The translations under genes and the position numbers were made by a program. The notes below the pieces were generated by a model that saw nothing but the letters and a program-made list of their open reading frames with translations, did no database searches and had not been told where the DNA came from. A stretch of 64,000 bases of DNA. Origin: Pseudoflavonifractor gallinarum. Lineage in GTDB: Bacteria > Bacillota > Clostridia > Oscillospirales > Oscillospiraceae. Of the stretch, positions 41,350 to 49,894 are shown one piece after another. The DNA lies in contig NZ_JADCKF010000001.1 of assembly GCF_014982855.1 (NCBI RefSeq), positions 124,001 to 188,000 on the forward strand, in the 5' to 3' direction. The stretch's first letter is position 1, and every line of letters starts with the position of its first letter.

Positions 41350-42588
41350 ATGTCACACACCGCCGAATTGATCGCGGTCGGTACAGAGTTGCTGCTCGGC
41401 AACATCGCCAATACCGACGCGCAGATGCTTTCCCAGGGGCTCTCCGCCCTGGGCATCAACGTCTACTACCACACCGTGGTGGGGGACAATCCCGGACGGC
41501 TCCGCGCCGCCGTGGAGCTGGCCAAAGCCCGGGCCGACCTCATCATCACCACCGGAGGGCTGGGACCCACCTGCGACGACCTGACGAAAAATGTCCTGGC
41601 CGAGTGTTTTGGCCGCAAGCTGGTCTACAACGCCGAGGCCGAGGCGCGCTGCCGCTCCTTTTTCCAGAAAATCGGGCGGGAGATGACCGCTAACAACGCC
41701 CAGCAGTTCTATGTGCCCGAGGGGGCCGTGGTGTTCCAGAACGACTGGGGTACCGCCCCCGGCTGCGCCTTTGAGGAGGGCGGGGTCCACGTGCTTATGC
41801 TGCCCGGCCCGCCCCGGGAGTGTACCGCCATGTTCCGCCACCGGGCGGTTCCCTATCTCCGAAGCCTGTCCGAGGGGGCCATCGTCTCCCGCACCCTCAA
41901 GCTCTTTGGGATCGGCGAGTCGGGCATGGAGGAACTCTTGCGGGAGAAGATGAACGCCATGGAGAATCCCACCCTGGCCCCCTATGCCAAGGAGGGGGAG
42001 TGCGAGCTGCGCATCACTGCCAAGGCCCCCACCGAGGCCGAGGCCCGGGCTCTCATTGCCCCGGTAGAGGAGGAGCTGCGCGCGCTCTTCGGACACAAGA
42101 TCTACGGTGCGGACATCTCTTCCCTGGAGGAGGCGGTGTTTGCCCTGCTCCGGGAGCGGGGCTTTACCTTGGGCAGTGCCGAGAGCTGCACCGGGGGCCT
42201 GATTGCCAAGCGCATGACCGATCTGCCCGGTTCCTCCGCCGTATTCCGGGGCGGCGTGGTGAGCTACACCAATGCGGTCAAGGAGGGGGTCCTGGGTGTG
42301 CCCCATGCCCTGCTGGAGGAGTACGGGGCAGTAAGCGAGCCGGTGGCCCGCGCCATGGCGGAGGGAGCCCGCCGGGTCCTGGGATGCGACATCGCGGTCT
42401 CCACCACCGGCGTGGCCGGGCCCGATTCCGATGACCGGGGGAACCCGGTGGGGCTGGTCTATGTGGCCATCGCCACACCGGAGGGGACCCGGGTGCGGGA
42501 GCTCCACGCGGGCAGTGGCCGGGAGCGGGTGCGTACCGCTGCCGCCCACAATGCTTTCGACCTGGTCCGCCGCTATCTGACCAAATAA
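41350..42588 (+). CDS. cinA: CinA (competence/damage-inducible protein, NMN amidase fusion)
   Basis: A 412-residue two-domain protein. The N-terminal MoCF/COG1058 domain (AELIAVGTELLLGNIANTDAQ, TTGGLGPTCDDLTKN, MLPGPPRE) is an ADP-ribose/NAD-derivative hydrolase; the C-terminal CinA domain (AESCTGGLIAKRMTDLPGSSAVFRGGVVSYTN, about 275-405) deamidates NMN. It therefore recycles pyridine nucleotide products. ATG 41350 is 9 nt after AGGAGG. The single-gene unit lies between two terminators. In Gram-positives it often sits near recA, which is not here. Confidence 0.94.
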   Translation: MSHTAELIAVGTELLLGNIANTDAQMLSQGLSALGINVYYHTVVGDNPGRLRAAVELAKARADLIITTGGLGPTCDDLTKNVLAECFGRKLVYNAEAEARCRSFFQKIGREMTANNAQQFYVPEGAVVFQNDWGTAPGCAFEEGGVHVLMLPGPPRECTAMFRHRAVPYLRSLSEGAIVSRTLKLFGIGESGMEELLREKMNAMENPTLAPYAKEGECELRITAKAPTEAEARALIAPVEEELRALFGHKIYGADISSLEEAVFALLRERGFTLGSAESCTGGLIAKRMTDLPGSSAVFRGGVVSYTNAVKEGVLGVPHALLEEYGAVSEPVARAMAEGARRVLGCDIAVSTTGVAGPDSDDRGNPVGLVYVAIATPEGTRVRELHAGSGRERVRTAAAHNAFDLVRRYLTK

Positions 42589-42590
42589 AG

Positions 42591-42635
42591 AAAAACGCTC
42601 TGTATTTTGAGTTTATCAAAATACAGAGCGTTTTT
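42591..42635. terminator. Bidirectional terminator between cinA and comM
   Basis: AAAAACGCTCTGTATTTTG / CAAAATACAGAGCGTTTTT, 19 bp, 7-nt loop; efficient on both strands. Confidence 0.92.
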
Positions 42636-42645
42636 ACATGTGGCA

Positions 42646-44166
42646 TCAGCGGCGGAAATAGGGGCTCTCCCGGTACTGCACTGCTTCGGCCAGGTGGTGG
42701 GGCTGGATCGCCTCGGTCCCGTCCAGATCGGCGATGGTGCGGGCCACCCGCAGGATGCGGTCATAGCTCCGGGCGGTGAGGCCCAGCCGCTGGAAGGCAC
42801 CCCGCATGATCTCCTGCCCTGCCTGGTCCAGGGGGCAGAAGCGCTGGATCTCCTGGGGACCCATGTGGGCGTTGCAGTCCGGGCCGTCCGGGCCGAAGCG
42901 GGCGCTCTGGCGTGTGCGGGCGGCCTCCACCCGGGCGCGGATGACAGAGGAACTCTCCCCCTGTGCACGGCGGGAGAGTGCGTCAAAGTCCAGGGCCGGG
43001 ACCTCCACATAGAGATCCACCCGGTCCAAAAGCGGGCCGGAGAGCTTCCCAAGATACTGCTTGACCTCCCCCTCCGAGCAGCGGCACCGGCCGCCGGGCT
43101 GACCGTACCAGCCGCATTTGCAGGGGTTCATGGCGCACACCAGCATGAAGCGGCTGGGGAAGATCTCGCTGGCGGCGGCCCGGGCGATCTGCACCCGTCC
43201 CTCTTCCAGGGGTTGGCGGAGGGACTCCAGCACGTCCTTGTGAAATTCGGGCAGCTCATCCAGGAAGAGTACCCCGTTGTGAGCCAGAGAGATCTCCCCG
43301 GGCCGGGGAATGGGAGAGCCGCCCCCGGCCATGCCGGTGGCCGAGATGCTGTGATGGGGGGAGCGGAAGGGCCGGCGGGTTACCATGGGGGCCTCACGGG
43401 AGGTGAGTCCCAGGACGGAGTGGACTTGGGTGGCCTCCAGGGCCTCCCGCTCGCTGAGTCGGGGCAGAATGGAGGGCAGCCGGCGGGCCAGCATGGATTT
43501 CCCCGAGCCGGGCGGGCCGATCATGGCCAGGTTGTGCCCTCCGGCCGCGGCGATCTCCAGGGCCCGCTTGGCCTGGTCCTGTCCTTTTACGTCGGCAAAG
43601 TCCAGCTCCGCACCTGTGGGATCGCCAGGGACCCAGCGGGGGGCGGGAACAAGGGCCTCCTCTCCCCGCAGATGGCGCACCAGCTGGCCCACGTCTTCCA
43701 CCGGATAGACGGTGAGACCGCCGGCCAATGTGGCCTCGGCGGCCGAGTCGGCCGGGACATAGAGGTCGGTGATCCCGACACGGCGGGCGGCCAGGGCCAT
43801 GGGGAGCATGCCGGTCACCGGGCGCAGCGCCCCGGCCAGGGAGAGCTCCCCCACAAAGGCGGCACCTGCCGGCAGGGGCGGAAGCTGTCCTCCGGCCGCC
43901 AGAATGCCCACCAGCATGGGCAGGTCGTAGACCGTACCCGCTTTCCGCCGGTCGGCAGGAGCCAGGTTGACCGTGATGCGGGAGACAGGAAAGGAAAACC
44001 CACAGTTTTTCGCGGCGGAGCGCACCCGGTTGCGGGCCTCCTTCACCGCCGCATCGGGCAGGCCCACTACATCAAAGGCAGGCAGGCCATTGGAGAGGTC
44101 GCACTCAGCCAGGACCTCATATCCATTGAGCCCCTGAAGACCCAGGGAGCGCACATGACAGAACAT
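42646..44166 (-). CDS. comM: ComM/YifB family AAA+ helicase-like protein
   Basis: A 506-residue Mg-chelatase-like protein. An N-terminal Lon-S5-like domain (about 1-165: GLQGLNGYEVLAECDLSNGLPAFDVVGLPDAAVKEARNR) precedes the AAA+ core with Walker A GPPGSGKS near 215 and Walker B GVLFLDELPEF; a Zn-type CNPCKCGWYG motif follows. ComM promotes branch migration during natural transformation. ATG 44166 follows AAGGTGGAG. It is transcribed from 44312-44340 with a 145-nt leader. Confidence 0.93.
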   Translation of the reverse strand: MFCHVRSLGLQGLNGYEVLAECDLSNGLPAFDVVGLPDAAVKEARNRVRSAAKNCGFSFPVSRITVNLAPADRRKAGTVYDLPMLVGILAAGGQLPPLPAGAAFVGELSLAGALRPVTGMLPMALAARRVGITDLYVPADSAAEATLAGGLTVYPVEDVGQLVRHLRGEEALVPAPRWVPGDPTGAELDFADVKGQDQAKRALEIAAAGGHNLAMIGPPGSGKSMLARRLPSILPRLSEREALEATQVHSVLGLTSREAPMVTRRPFRSPHHSISATGMAGGGSPIPRPGEISLAHNGVLFLDELPEFHKDVLESLRQPLEEGRVQIARAAASEIFPSRFMLVCAMNPCKCGWYGQPGGRCRCSEGEVKQYLGKLSGPLLDRVDLYVEVPALDFDALSRRAQGESSSVIRARVEAARTRQSARFGPDGPDCNAHMGPQEIQRFCPLDQAGQEIMRGAFQRLGLTARSYDRILRVARTIADLDGTEAIQPHHLAEAVQYRESPYFRR

Positions 44167-44311
44167 TTTGACTCCACCTTTTTCCAAAACAGTAACGGTA
44201 TGAAAGAACCGTGCTTAGCAAATCATAGAAGAAATGTCCCCCGGGGATGGGGGCGGCGTGGAAAAACGCTGTCCACGATTCCCATTTGTTAAAAAGAAAA
44301 AACCCGCGTTT

Positions 44312-44340
44312 ATCATATCGTATTTATATGCTTTTTTCAA
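44312..44340 (-). promoter_or_regulatory. Promoter of comM
   Basis: Minus strand TTGAAA (44340-44335), 17 nt, TATGAT (44317-44312). Confidence 0.7.
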
Positions 44341-44431
44341 TTGAAACAGTGAGTTTAATTAGCTAATACGGGCATTATAATTTATAATCGTGATTTTTTA
44401 ATGAAAAGCGTTTTTTCTGCGGGGAGGGCGA

Positions 44432-44460
44432 TTTACAAACAGAATGGTTGGTGATAGAAT
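44432..44460 (+). promoter_or_regulatory. Promoter of nifJ
   Basis: TTTACA (44432-44437), 17 nt, TAGAAT (44455-44460); the transcript would start near 44467 with AAGGAGG before the ATG. Confidence 0.8.
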
Positions 44461-44504
44461 AAGGACGCTGCTGAAAAGGAAAACACACAAGGAGGAATCG
44501 TTTC

Positions 44505-47500
44505 ATGGCTCGTAAGCTGAAAACGATGGACGGCAATACAGCGGCCGCCCATGTATCCTACGCCTTTACCGAGGTTGCGGGTATCTACCCCATCACCCCC
44601 TCCAGCCCCATGGCCGACAATGTGGACCAGTGGGCCGCCGCGGGTCGTAAGAATATCTTCGGCACCACCGTCAAGGTGATCGAGATGGAGTCCGAGGCCG
44701 GTGCCGCCGGTACCGTTCATGGCTCTCTGGCCGCCGGTGCCCTGACCACCACCTATACGGCTTCCCAGGGTCTGCTGCTGATGATCCCCAACATGTACAA
44801 GATCGCCGGCGAGCTGCTGCCCTGTGTGTTCCACGTGTCTGCCCGTACTGTGGCCAGCCACGCGCTGAACATCTTCGGTGACCACTCCGACGTCATGGCC
44901 TGCCGCCAGACCGGCTTTGCCATGCTGGCCGAGGGCAATGTGCAGGAGGTCATGGACCTGGCTGCTGTGGCCCATCTGGCTGCCATCAAGTCCCGTGTTC
45001 CCTTTATCAACTTCTTCGACGGCTTCCGTACCTCCCACGAGATCCAGAAGGTCGCCATCTGGGATTATGACGATCTCAAAGAGATGGTGGACATGGACGC
45101 TGTGGAGGCGTTCCGCAAGCGCGCTCTGAACCCCGAGCACCCTGTCATGCGCGGTTCTCACGAGAACGGCGACGTGTTCTTCCAGCATCGCGAGGCCAGC
45201 AACAAGTACTACGACGCCGTTCCCGGCATTGTCGAGGAGTACATGGGCAAGGTCAACGAGAAGCTGGGCACCAACTATCAGCTCTTCAACTACTACGGCG
45301 CTGCCGACGCTGACCGCGTCATCATCGCTATGGGCTCCATCTGCGACGTGGCCGAGGAAGTCATCGACTACCTGAACGCCCACGGCGAGAAGGTGGGTCT
45401 GGTGAAGGTCCGCCTGTACCGTCCCTTCCGGGCCGACAAGCTGCTGGCCGCCATCCCCGCCACCGCCAAGAAGATCGCCGTTCTGGACCGGACCAAGGAG
45501 CCCGGCGCTCAGGGCGAGCCCATGTACCTGGATGTGGTCACCGCTCTGGCCAACGCCGGTATCACCGACAAGACCGTCATCGGCGGCCGTTACGGCCTGG
45601 GCTCCAAGGACACTCCCCCCAGCAGCGTGTTCGCTGTCTATGAGGAGCTGGAGAAGGCCGAGCCCAAGCGTCAGTTCACCATCGGCATCGTGGACGATGT
45701 GACCAACCTGTCCCTGGCCGAGCACGACTGCCCCAACACCGCTGCTGAGGGCACCATCGAGTGCAAGTTCTGGGGTCTGGGCGGCGACGGTACTGTCGGC
45801 GCCAACAAGAACTCCATCAAGATCATCGGCGACCACACCGACAAGTACGTCCAGGCCTACTTCCAGTATGACTCCAAGAAGACCGGCGGCGTGACGGTGT
45901 CCCACCTGCGTTTCGGCGACAAGGCCATCCGCAGCCCCTACTATATCAATAAGGCCGACTTCGTGGCCTGCCACAACCCCTCCTATATCATCAAGGGCTA
46001 TCCCATGGTCCGCGATGTGAAGGACGGCGGTACCTTCCTCATCAACTGCCAGTGGAGCGCTGAGGAGCTGGACAAGCATATGCCCGCCGTGGCCAAGCGC
46101 TACATCGCTGCGCATAACGTCCAGGTCTACACCATCGACGCCATCGACCTGGCCGCCAAGATCGGCATGGGCAAGCGTACCAACACCATCCTGCAGTCCG
46201 CCTTCTTCGCCCTGGCCAAGGTAATGCCTGAGGCCGAGGCTATCCAGTATATGAAGGACGCTGCCACCCACTCCTACCTGAAGAAGGGCCAGGACGTGGT
46301 GGATATGAACCACAAGGCCATCGAGGCCGGCGCCACCGCTTTCAAGAAGTTCGACGTGCCCGCCTCCTGGGCTACTGCCGAGGACTGCGGCTGCACCGCC
46401 GAGCTGAGCGGCCGTCCCGCCACCGTGAAGATGGTGAAGGACCTGCTCACCCCCATCAACAAGATGGAGGGCGACTCCCTGCCCGTCTCCGCCTTCGAGG
46501 CCCATGTGGACGGCACCTTCGAGCAGGGCGCTTCCGCCTACGAGAAGCGCGGCGTGGCCGTCAATGTTCCCACCTGGGATCAGAACAAGTGTATCCAGTG
46601 TAACCAGTGTGCCTATGTCTGCCCCCATGCCACCATCCGTCCCTACGCCCTGACTGAGGAGGAGGCCGCCAAGGCTCCCGCCGCCACCAAGGCTGTGGAG
46701 ATCAAGGCCGGCAAGGGCAAGGGCACCTACAAGTTCGCTCTGGCTGTCTCTCCCCTGGACTGCATGGGCTGCGGCGTGTGCGCCAAGGTCTGCCCCGTGC
46801 AGGCCCTGACCATGGTGCCCCAGGAGCAGGAGGCCGAGCAGCAGAAGGTCTTCGACTACATGGTGGCCGAGGTTGCCTCCAAGGCTGACATGGAGGGCAC
46901 CTCCAACATCAAGGAGAGCCAGTTCAAGCAGCCCCTGCTGGAGTTCTCCGGCTCCTGCGCTGGCTGTGCCGAGACCGCCTATGCCCGCCTGGTGACCCAG
47001 GTCTGCGGCGAGCGGATGTATATCTCCAACGCCACCGGCTGTTCCTCCATCTGGGGCGGCCCCGCTGCGACCTCTCCCTACACCGTCAACAAGTGCGGCC
47101 AGGGTCCCGCCTGGGCCAACTCCCTGTTTGAGGACAACGCCGAGCATGGTCTGGGCATGTACCTGGGCCAGAAGGCCATCCGCGAGCGTCTGATCGCCAA
47201 GGTCCGCGAGCTGGAGGAGGTCACCACCATCGACACCAAGCGTGCCGCGTGCCACGAGTACCTGGCCACTCTGGAGGATGGCGTGGCCAACCAGGCTGCT
47301 ACCGCCAAGCTGGTGGAGGAGCTGGAGAAGGATCCCGGCTGCCACTACTGCCAGGAGATCCTGGCCGAGAAGGAGTACCTCTCCAAGAAGGCCGTCTGGA
47401 TCTTCGGCGGCGACGGTTGGGCTTACGACATCGGCTACGGCGGCCTGGACCACGTCCTGGCTTCCGGCGAGGATGTCAACGTCTTCGTCTTCGACACCGA

Positions 47501-48041
47501 GGTGTACTCCAACACCGGCGGTCAGGCTTCCAAGGCTTCCAACATCGGCCAGGTGGCTCAGTTTGCCGCTGCCGGTAAGCGTGTGGCCAAGAAGAGCCTG
47601 TCTGAGATCGCCATGCAGTACGGCTACGTCTATGTGGCTCAGGTGGCCATGGGCGCCAACCCCGCTCAGACCCTGAAGGCCATCAACGAGGCTGTCAACT
47701 ACCACGGTCCCTCTCTGATCATCGGCTATGCTCCCTGTGAGATGCACTCCATCAAGGGCGGCATGACCAACTGCCAGAGCGAGATGAAGAAGGCTGTGGA
47801 GTGCGGCTACTGGAACCTGTTCCGGTTCAACCCCGCCGCCAAGGCCGAGGGCAAGAACCCCTTCACCCTGGACTCCAAGGCCCCTGCCGGCGGCTATCAG
47901 GAGTTCCTGATGAACGAGGCCCGCTACTCCTCCCTGACCCGCTCCTTCCCCGAGGAGGCCAAGGAGCTCTTCGCTCAGAACGAGGAGGCCGCCAAGGCTC
48001 GTTACGAGCACCTGGTGCGTCTGACCGAGCTGTACAAGTAA
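44505..48041 (+). CDS. nifJ: Pyruvate:ferredoxin (flavodoxin) oxidoreductase
   Basis: A 1178-residue single-chain enzyme that oxidises pyruvate to acetyl-CoA and CO2 and reduces ferredoxin, central to anaerobic metabolism. The order is standard: N-terminal pyrimidine-binding domain (AAHVSYAFTEVAGIYPITPSSPMAD), transketolase-like domain II, gamma domain, two 4Fe-4S motifs (CIQCNQCAYVCPH near 696 and CMGCGVCAKVCP near 753), the CAGCAETAY proximal cluster near 819, and the TPP domain with GGDGWAYDIGYGG and DTEVYSNTGGQAS. AAGGAGG precedes ATG. Codon use is strongly biased (GGC/GGT, AAG, GAG), suggesting high expression. Its 3' end is duplicated downstream. Confidence 0.97.
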   Translation: MARKLKTMDGNTAAAHVSYAFTEVAGIYPITPSSPMADNVDQWAAAGRKNIFGTTVKVIEMESEAGAAGTVHGSLAAGALTTTYTASQGLLLMIPNMYKIAGELLPCVFHVSARTVASHALNIFGDHSDVMACRQTGFAMLAEGNVQEVMDLAAVAHLAAIKSRVPFINFFDGFRTSHEIQKVAIWDYDDLKEMVDMDAVEAFRKRALNPEHPVMRGSHENGDVFFQHREASNKYYDAVPGIVEEYMGKVNEKLGTNYQLFNYYGAADADRVIIAMGSICDVAEEVIDYLNAHGEKVGLVKVRLYRPFRADKLLAAIPATAKKIAVLDRTKEPGAQGEPMYLDVVTALANAGITDKTVIGGRYGLGSKDTPPSSVFAVYEELEKAEPKRQFTIGIVDDVTNLSLAEHDCPNTAAEGTIECKFWGLGGDGTVGANKNSIKIIGDHTDKYVQAYFQYDSKKTGGVTVSHLRFGDKAIRSPYYINKADFVACHNPSYIIKGYPMVRDVKDGGTFLINCQWSAEELDKHMPAVAKRYIAAHNVQVYTIDAIDLAAKIGMGKRTNTILQSAFFALAKVMPEAEAIQYMKDAATHSYLKKGQDVVDMNHKAIEAGATAFKKFDVPASWATAEDCGCTAELSGRPATVKMVKDLLTPINKMEGDSLPVSAFEAHVDGTFEQGASAYEKRGVAVNVPTWDQNKCIQCNQCAYVCPHATIRPYALTEEEAAKAPAATKAVEIKAGKGKGTYKFALAVSPLDCMGCGVCAKVCPVQALTMVPQEQEAEQQKVFDYMVAEVASKADMEGTSNIKESQFKQPLLEFSGSCAGCAETAYARLVTQVCGERMYISNATGCSSIWGGPAATSPYTVNKCGQGPAWANSLFEDNAEHGLGMYLGQKAIRERLIAKVRELEEVTTIDTKRAACHEYLATLEDGVANQAATAKLVEELEKDPGCHYCQEILAEKEYLSKKAVWIFGGDGWAYDIGYGGLDHVLASGEDVNVFVFDTEVYSNTGGQASKASNIGQVAQFAAAGKRVAKKSLSEIAMQYGYVYVAQVAMGANPAQTLKAINEAVNYHGPSLIIGYAPCEMHSIKGGMTNCQSEMKKAVECGYWNLFRFNPAAKAEGKNPFTLDSKAPAGGYQEFLMNEARYSSLTRSFPEEAKELFAQNEEAAKARYEHLVRLTELYK

Positions 48042-48053
48042 GCAGAACCCAAG

Positions 48054-48088
48054 AGACCCCCAGACACAATGTGTCTGGGGGTCTTTTC
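48054..48088 (+). terminator. Terminator after nifJ
   Basis: AGACCCCCAGACAC / GTGTCTGGGGGTCT with a short loop, then TTTT. A similar terminator follows the duplicated segment (48308-48341). Confidence 0.88.
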
Positions 48089-48103
48089 ATAGGCGGCCTC
48101 CTC

Positions 48104-48235
48104 CCCCGCCGGCGGCGGGGCGGCACGCCGTACAAGCATTTTGCTGGAGGCAAAATCTTGGCGCAGGGGCAATTTACTTGCCCCGAGCAAGTCAAATTGT
48201 TCTCTGGGGGCCCGGCAGAGCATGGCTCTGCCGGG
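48104..48235. repeat. Hairpin cluster between nifJ and its duplicated 3' end
   Basis: Four inverted repeats: CCCCGCC/GGCGGGG (48104-48120), ATTTTGC/GCAAAAT (48138-48156), GGGGCAA/TTGCCCC (48166-48184) and CCCGGCAGAGC/GCTCTGCCGGG (48211-48235). No coding frame is present. It may be an inserted non-coding repeat. Confidence 0.6.
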
Positions 48236-48239
48236 AACT

Positions 48240-48294
48240 GGCCGCCAAGGCTCGTTACGAGCACTTGGTGCGCCTGACCGAGCTGTACAAGTAA
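48240..48294 (+). pseudogene. Duplicated 3' end of nifJ (remnant)
   Basis: It repeats 47987-48041, the last 18 codons of nifJ including the stop, with two differences in 55 bp. Both are synonymous in the nifJ frame (Leu CTG to TTG, Arg CGT to CGC). It has no start codon or domain of its own; its own terminator follows. It probably derives from a second nifJ copy or from a local duplication. Confidence 0.8.
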
Positions 48295-48307
48295 TCCAGA
48301 TCTGCAA

Positions 48308-48341
48308 GATCCCCGGGCACCATGTGTCCGGGGATCTTTTT
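48308..48341 (+). terminator. Terminator after the duplicated nifJ end
   Basis: GATCCCCGGGCAC / GTGTCCGGGGATC followed by TTTTT; same position relative to the stop as the nifJ terminator but diverged. Confidence 0.85.
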
Positions 48342-48361
48342 ATCCTTTTTGAAAATAATTA

Positions 48362-48375
48362 GTTGACCGGTCAAC
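48362..48375. promoter_or_regulatory. Perfect palindrome upstream of the MATE gene
   Basis: GTTGACCGGTCAAC, 14 bp, perfectly symmetrical, 4 bp before the -35 box. The size and TTGACC half-site resemble TetR-family operators; no regulator gene is adjacent. Confidence 0.6.
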
Positions 48376-48379
48376 AGGA

Positions 48380-48408
48380 TTGACAACCCATATCCAATCG
48401 TATATCCT
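48380..48408 (+). promoter_or_regulatory. Promoter of the MATE gene
   Basis: TTGACA (48380-48385), 17 nt, TATCCT (48403-48408). Confidence 0.6.
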
Positions 48409-48459
48409 AATAGAACAGCCATTTTTTTGAGAGAAAAGAGAGAAGAAAGGAATATGTCT

Positions 48460-49833
48460 ATGCCGGAAGAAAAACAGCGGCACAGCCGCTACGAGCGGGA
48501 CCTGACCGAGGGGCATGTGGTAAAACAGCTCATCCTGTTTGCCCTGCCTTTTTTGGCCTCCAACCTGATCCAGTCCCTGTACAGCGTGGCAGATATGCTC
48601 ATTGTGGGTAATTTTGCGGGCAATATCAGCATGTCGGGCGTCAACATCGGCAGTCAGATCACCTTTATCCTGACCAACATCGTGGTGGGACTCTGTACCG
48701 GCGGAACCATCCTCATCGCCCAGGCCATGGGGCGCAGGGACCGCAAGGCCATTGAAGAGGTGACGGCCACTCTGATGACCACCCTGCTGATCGCGGGCGT
48801 CATCATCACGGCGCTGATGATCTTTCTACGGGTGCCCATCCTTCGGCTGATCCAAACGCCGAAGGAGGCTTTTGACGAGGCAAACCGCTATCTGGTGGTG
48901 ACCTGCGCAGGCATCCTCTTCATTTTTGCCTACAATGTGCTCAGCGCGGTGCAGCGGGGCATGGGAGACTCCAAGCGCCCCTTCTACTTTGTGCTCATCG
49001 CCTGTGTGACCAATATCGTGCTGGACTATGTGCTGGTGGCCATTTTCCACATGGGAGCGCTGGGCGCCGCTATCGCCACGGTGTTCTCCCAGGGGCTGAG
49101 TGTGGTGCTCTGTATGGTGACCCTGGCCCGGGACAACTTTGTCTTTGACTTTAAACCCAAATCCCTCCGGGTGGACCGGCACTATGTGGGCCGGATCTTC
49201 CGCCTGGGCCTGCCCTCTGCGGTGCAGAATGGAGTGACCAGCTTCTCCTTCCTGATCATCACGGTACTCACCAACTACATCGGCGGAGTCAACGCCTCGG
49301 CAGCTGTGGGTGTGGTGTCCAAGTTCAACGGCTTTGCCATTATGCCTGCCGTGGCGCTGGCGGCCTCTATCTCCACCATCTGTGCACAGAACATCGGCGC
49401 CGACCGCTGGGACCGGGCGGTCAAGACCTGCTGGATCGGCACCGGAATTGCTGCCATCATCAGCGTGCTCATCTTCCTGGTGACCCGGATCTTCCCGGCC
49501 GAGATCATCGCCCTCTTTAACCGGGACCCGGAACTGGTGGGGTACGGCGTGGTCTACATGAACACCTTCTGCTTTGATTATCTGTTCGTGCCCTTCTGCT
49601 TCTGCATCAACGGCCTGTTCATTGCCAGCGGGCACACCACCTTCTCCCTGACCAACAACCTCATGTCCTCTCTGATCCTGCGTATCCCGGCGTGCATCCT
49701 GTTCTCGCTGGTGCTGGACTGGGGCATGATAGGCGTGGGCGTGGGCGCCCCGGTGGCCTCCGCCGGCTCCCTGTGTGTGATCATCGGCTACTATCTCTCC
49801 GGAAAGTGGAAAGAGAACCGAGCCGGCCAATAA
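48460..49833 (+). CDS. MATE family multidrug/sodium antiporter
   Basis: A 457-residue membrane protein with twelve hydrophobic helices in two homologous halves. Family blocks: LFALPFLASNLIQSLYSVADMLIVGNF in helices 1-2 and the second-half LGLPSAVQNGVTSFSFLIITVLTNY, plus the VLDYVLVAIFHMGALGAAIATVFSQ loop. Drug or metabolite export coupled to Na+ or H+ is expected; the substrate is unknown. I start at ATG 48460, 8 nt after AGAAAGGA; ATG 48454 is only 3 nt from it. A palindrome at 48362 suggests ligand-controlled expression. Confidence 0.9.
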   Translation: MPEEKQRHSRYERDLTEGHVVKQLILFALPFLASNLIQSLYSVADMLIVGNFAGNISMSGVNIGSQITFILTNIVVGLCTGGTILIAQAMGRRDRKAIEEVTATLMTTLLIAGVIITALMIFLRVPILRLIQTPKEAFDEANRYLVVTCAGILFIFAYNVLSAVQRGMGDSKRPFYFVLIACVTNIVLDYVLVAIFHMGALGAAIATVFSQGLSVVLCMVTLARDNFVFDFKPKSLRVDRHYVGRIFRLGLPSAVQNGVTSFSFLIITVLTNYIGGVNASAAVGVVSKFNGFAIMPAVALAASISTICAQNIGADRWDRAVKTCWIGTGIAAIISVLIFLVTRIFPAEIIALFNRDPELVGYGVVYMNTFCFDYLFVPFCFCINGLFIASGHTTFSLTNNLMSSLILRIPACILFSLVLDWGMIGVGVGAPVASAGSLCVIIGYYLSGKWKENRAGQ

Positions 49834-49840
49834 ATAAAAT

Positions 49841-49876
49841 GCACCCCCGGCCATCCATTCGGATGGCCGGGGGTGC
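49841..49876. terminator. Bidirectional terminator between MATE and macrodomain genes
   Basis: GCACCCCCGGCCATCC / GGATGGCCGGGGGTGC, 4-nt loop, T-rich on both sides. Confidence 0.85.
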
Positions 49877-49894
49877 TGTTCTGTTGGGAGCGAT

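Larger units (their letters stand above)
44167..44504. other. AT-rich divergent intergenic region comM/nifJ
   Basis: It holds the two divergent promoters and two palindromes, TTAGCTAA (44358-44365) and ATTATAA-T-TTATAAT (44374-44388), between them. No open reading frame or recognised riboswitch is seen. Confidence 0.6.

Noticed and set aside
48141-48362. Possible small gene covering the duplicated nifJ end
   Set aside because: No Shine-Dalgarno, no start in a coding context; the similarity to nifJ is in the original nifJ frame and begins mid-gene.
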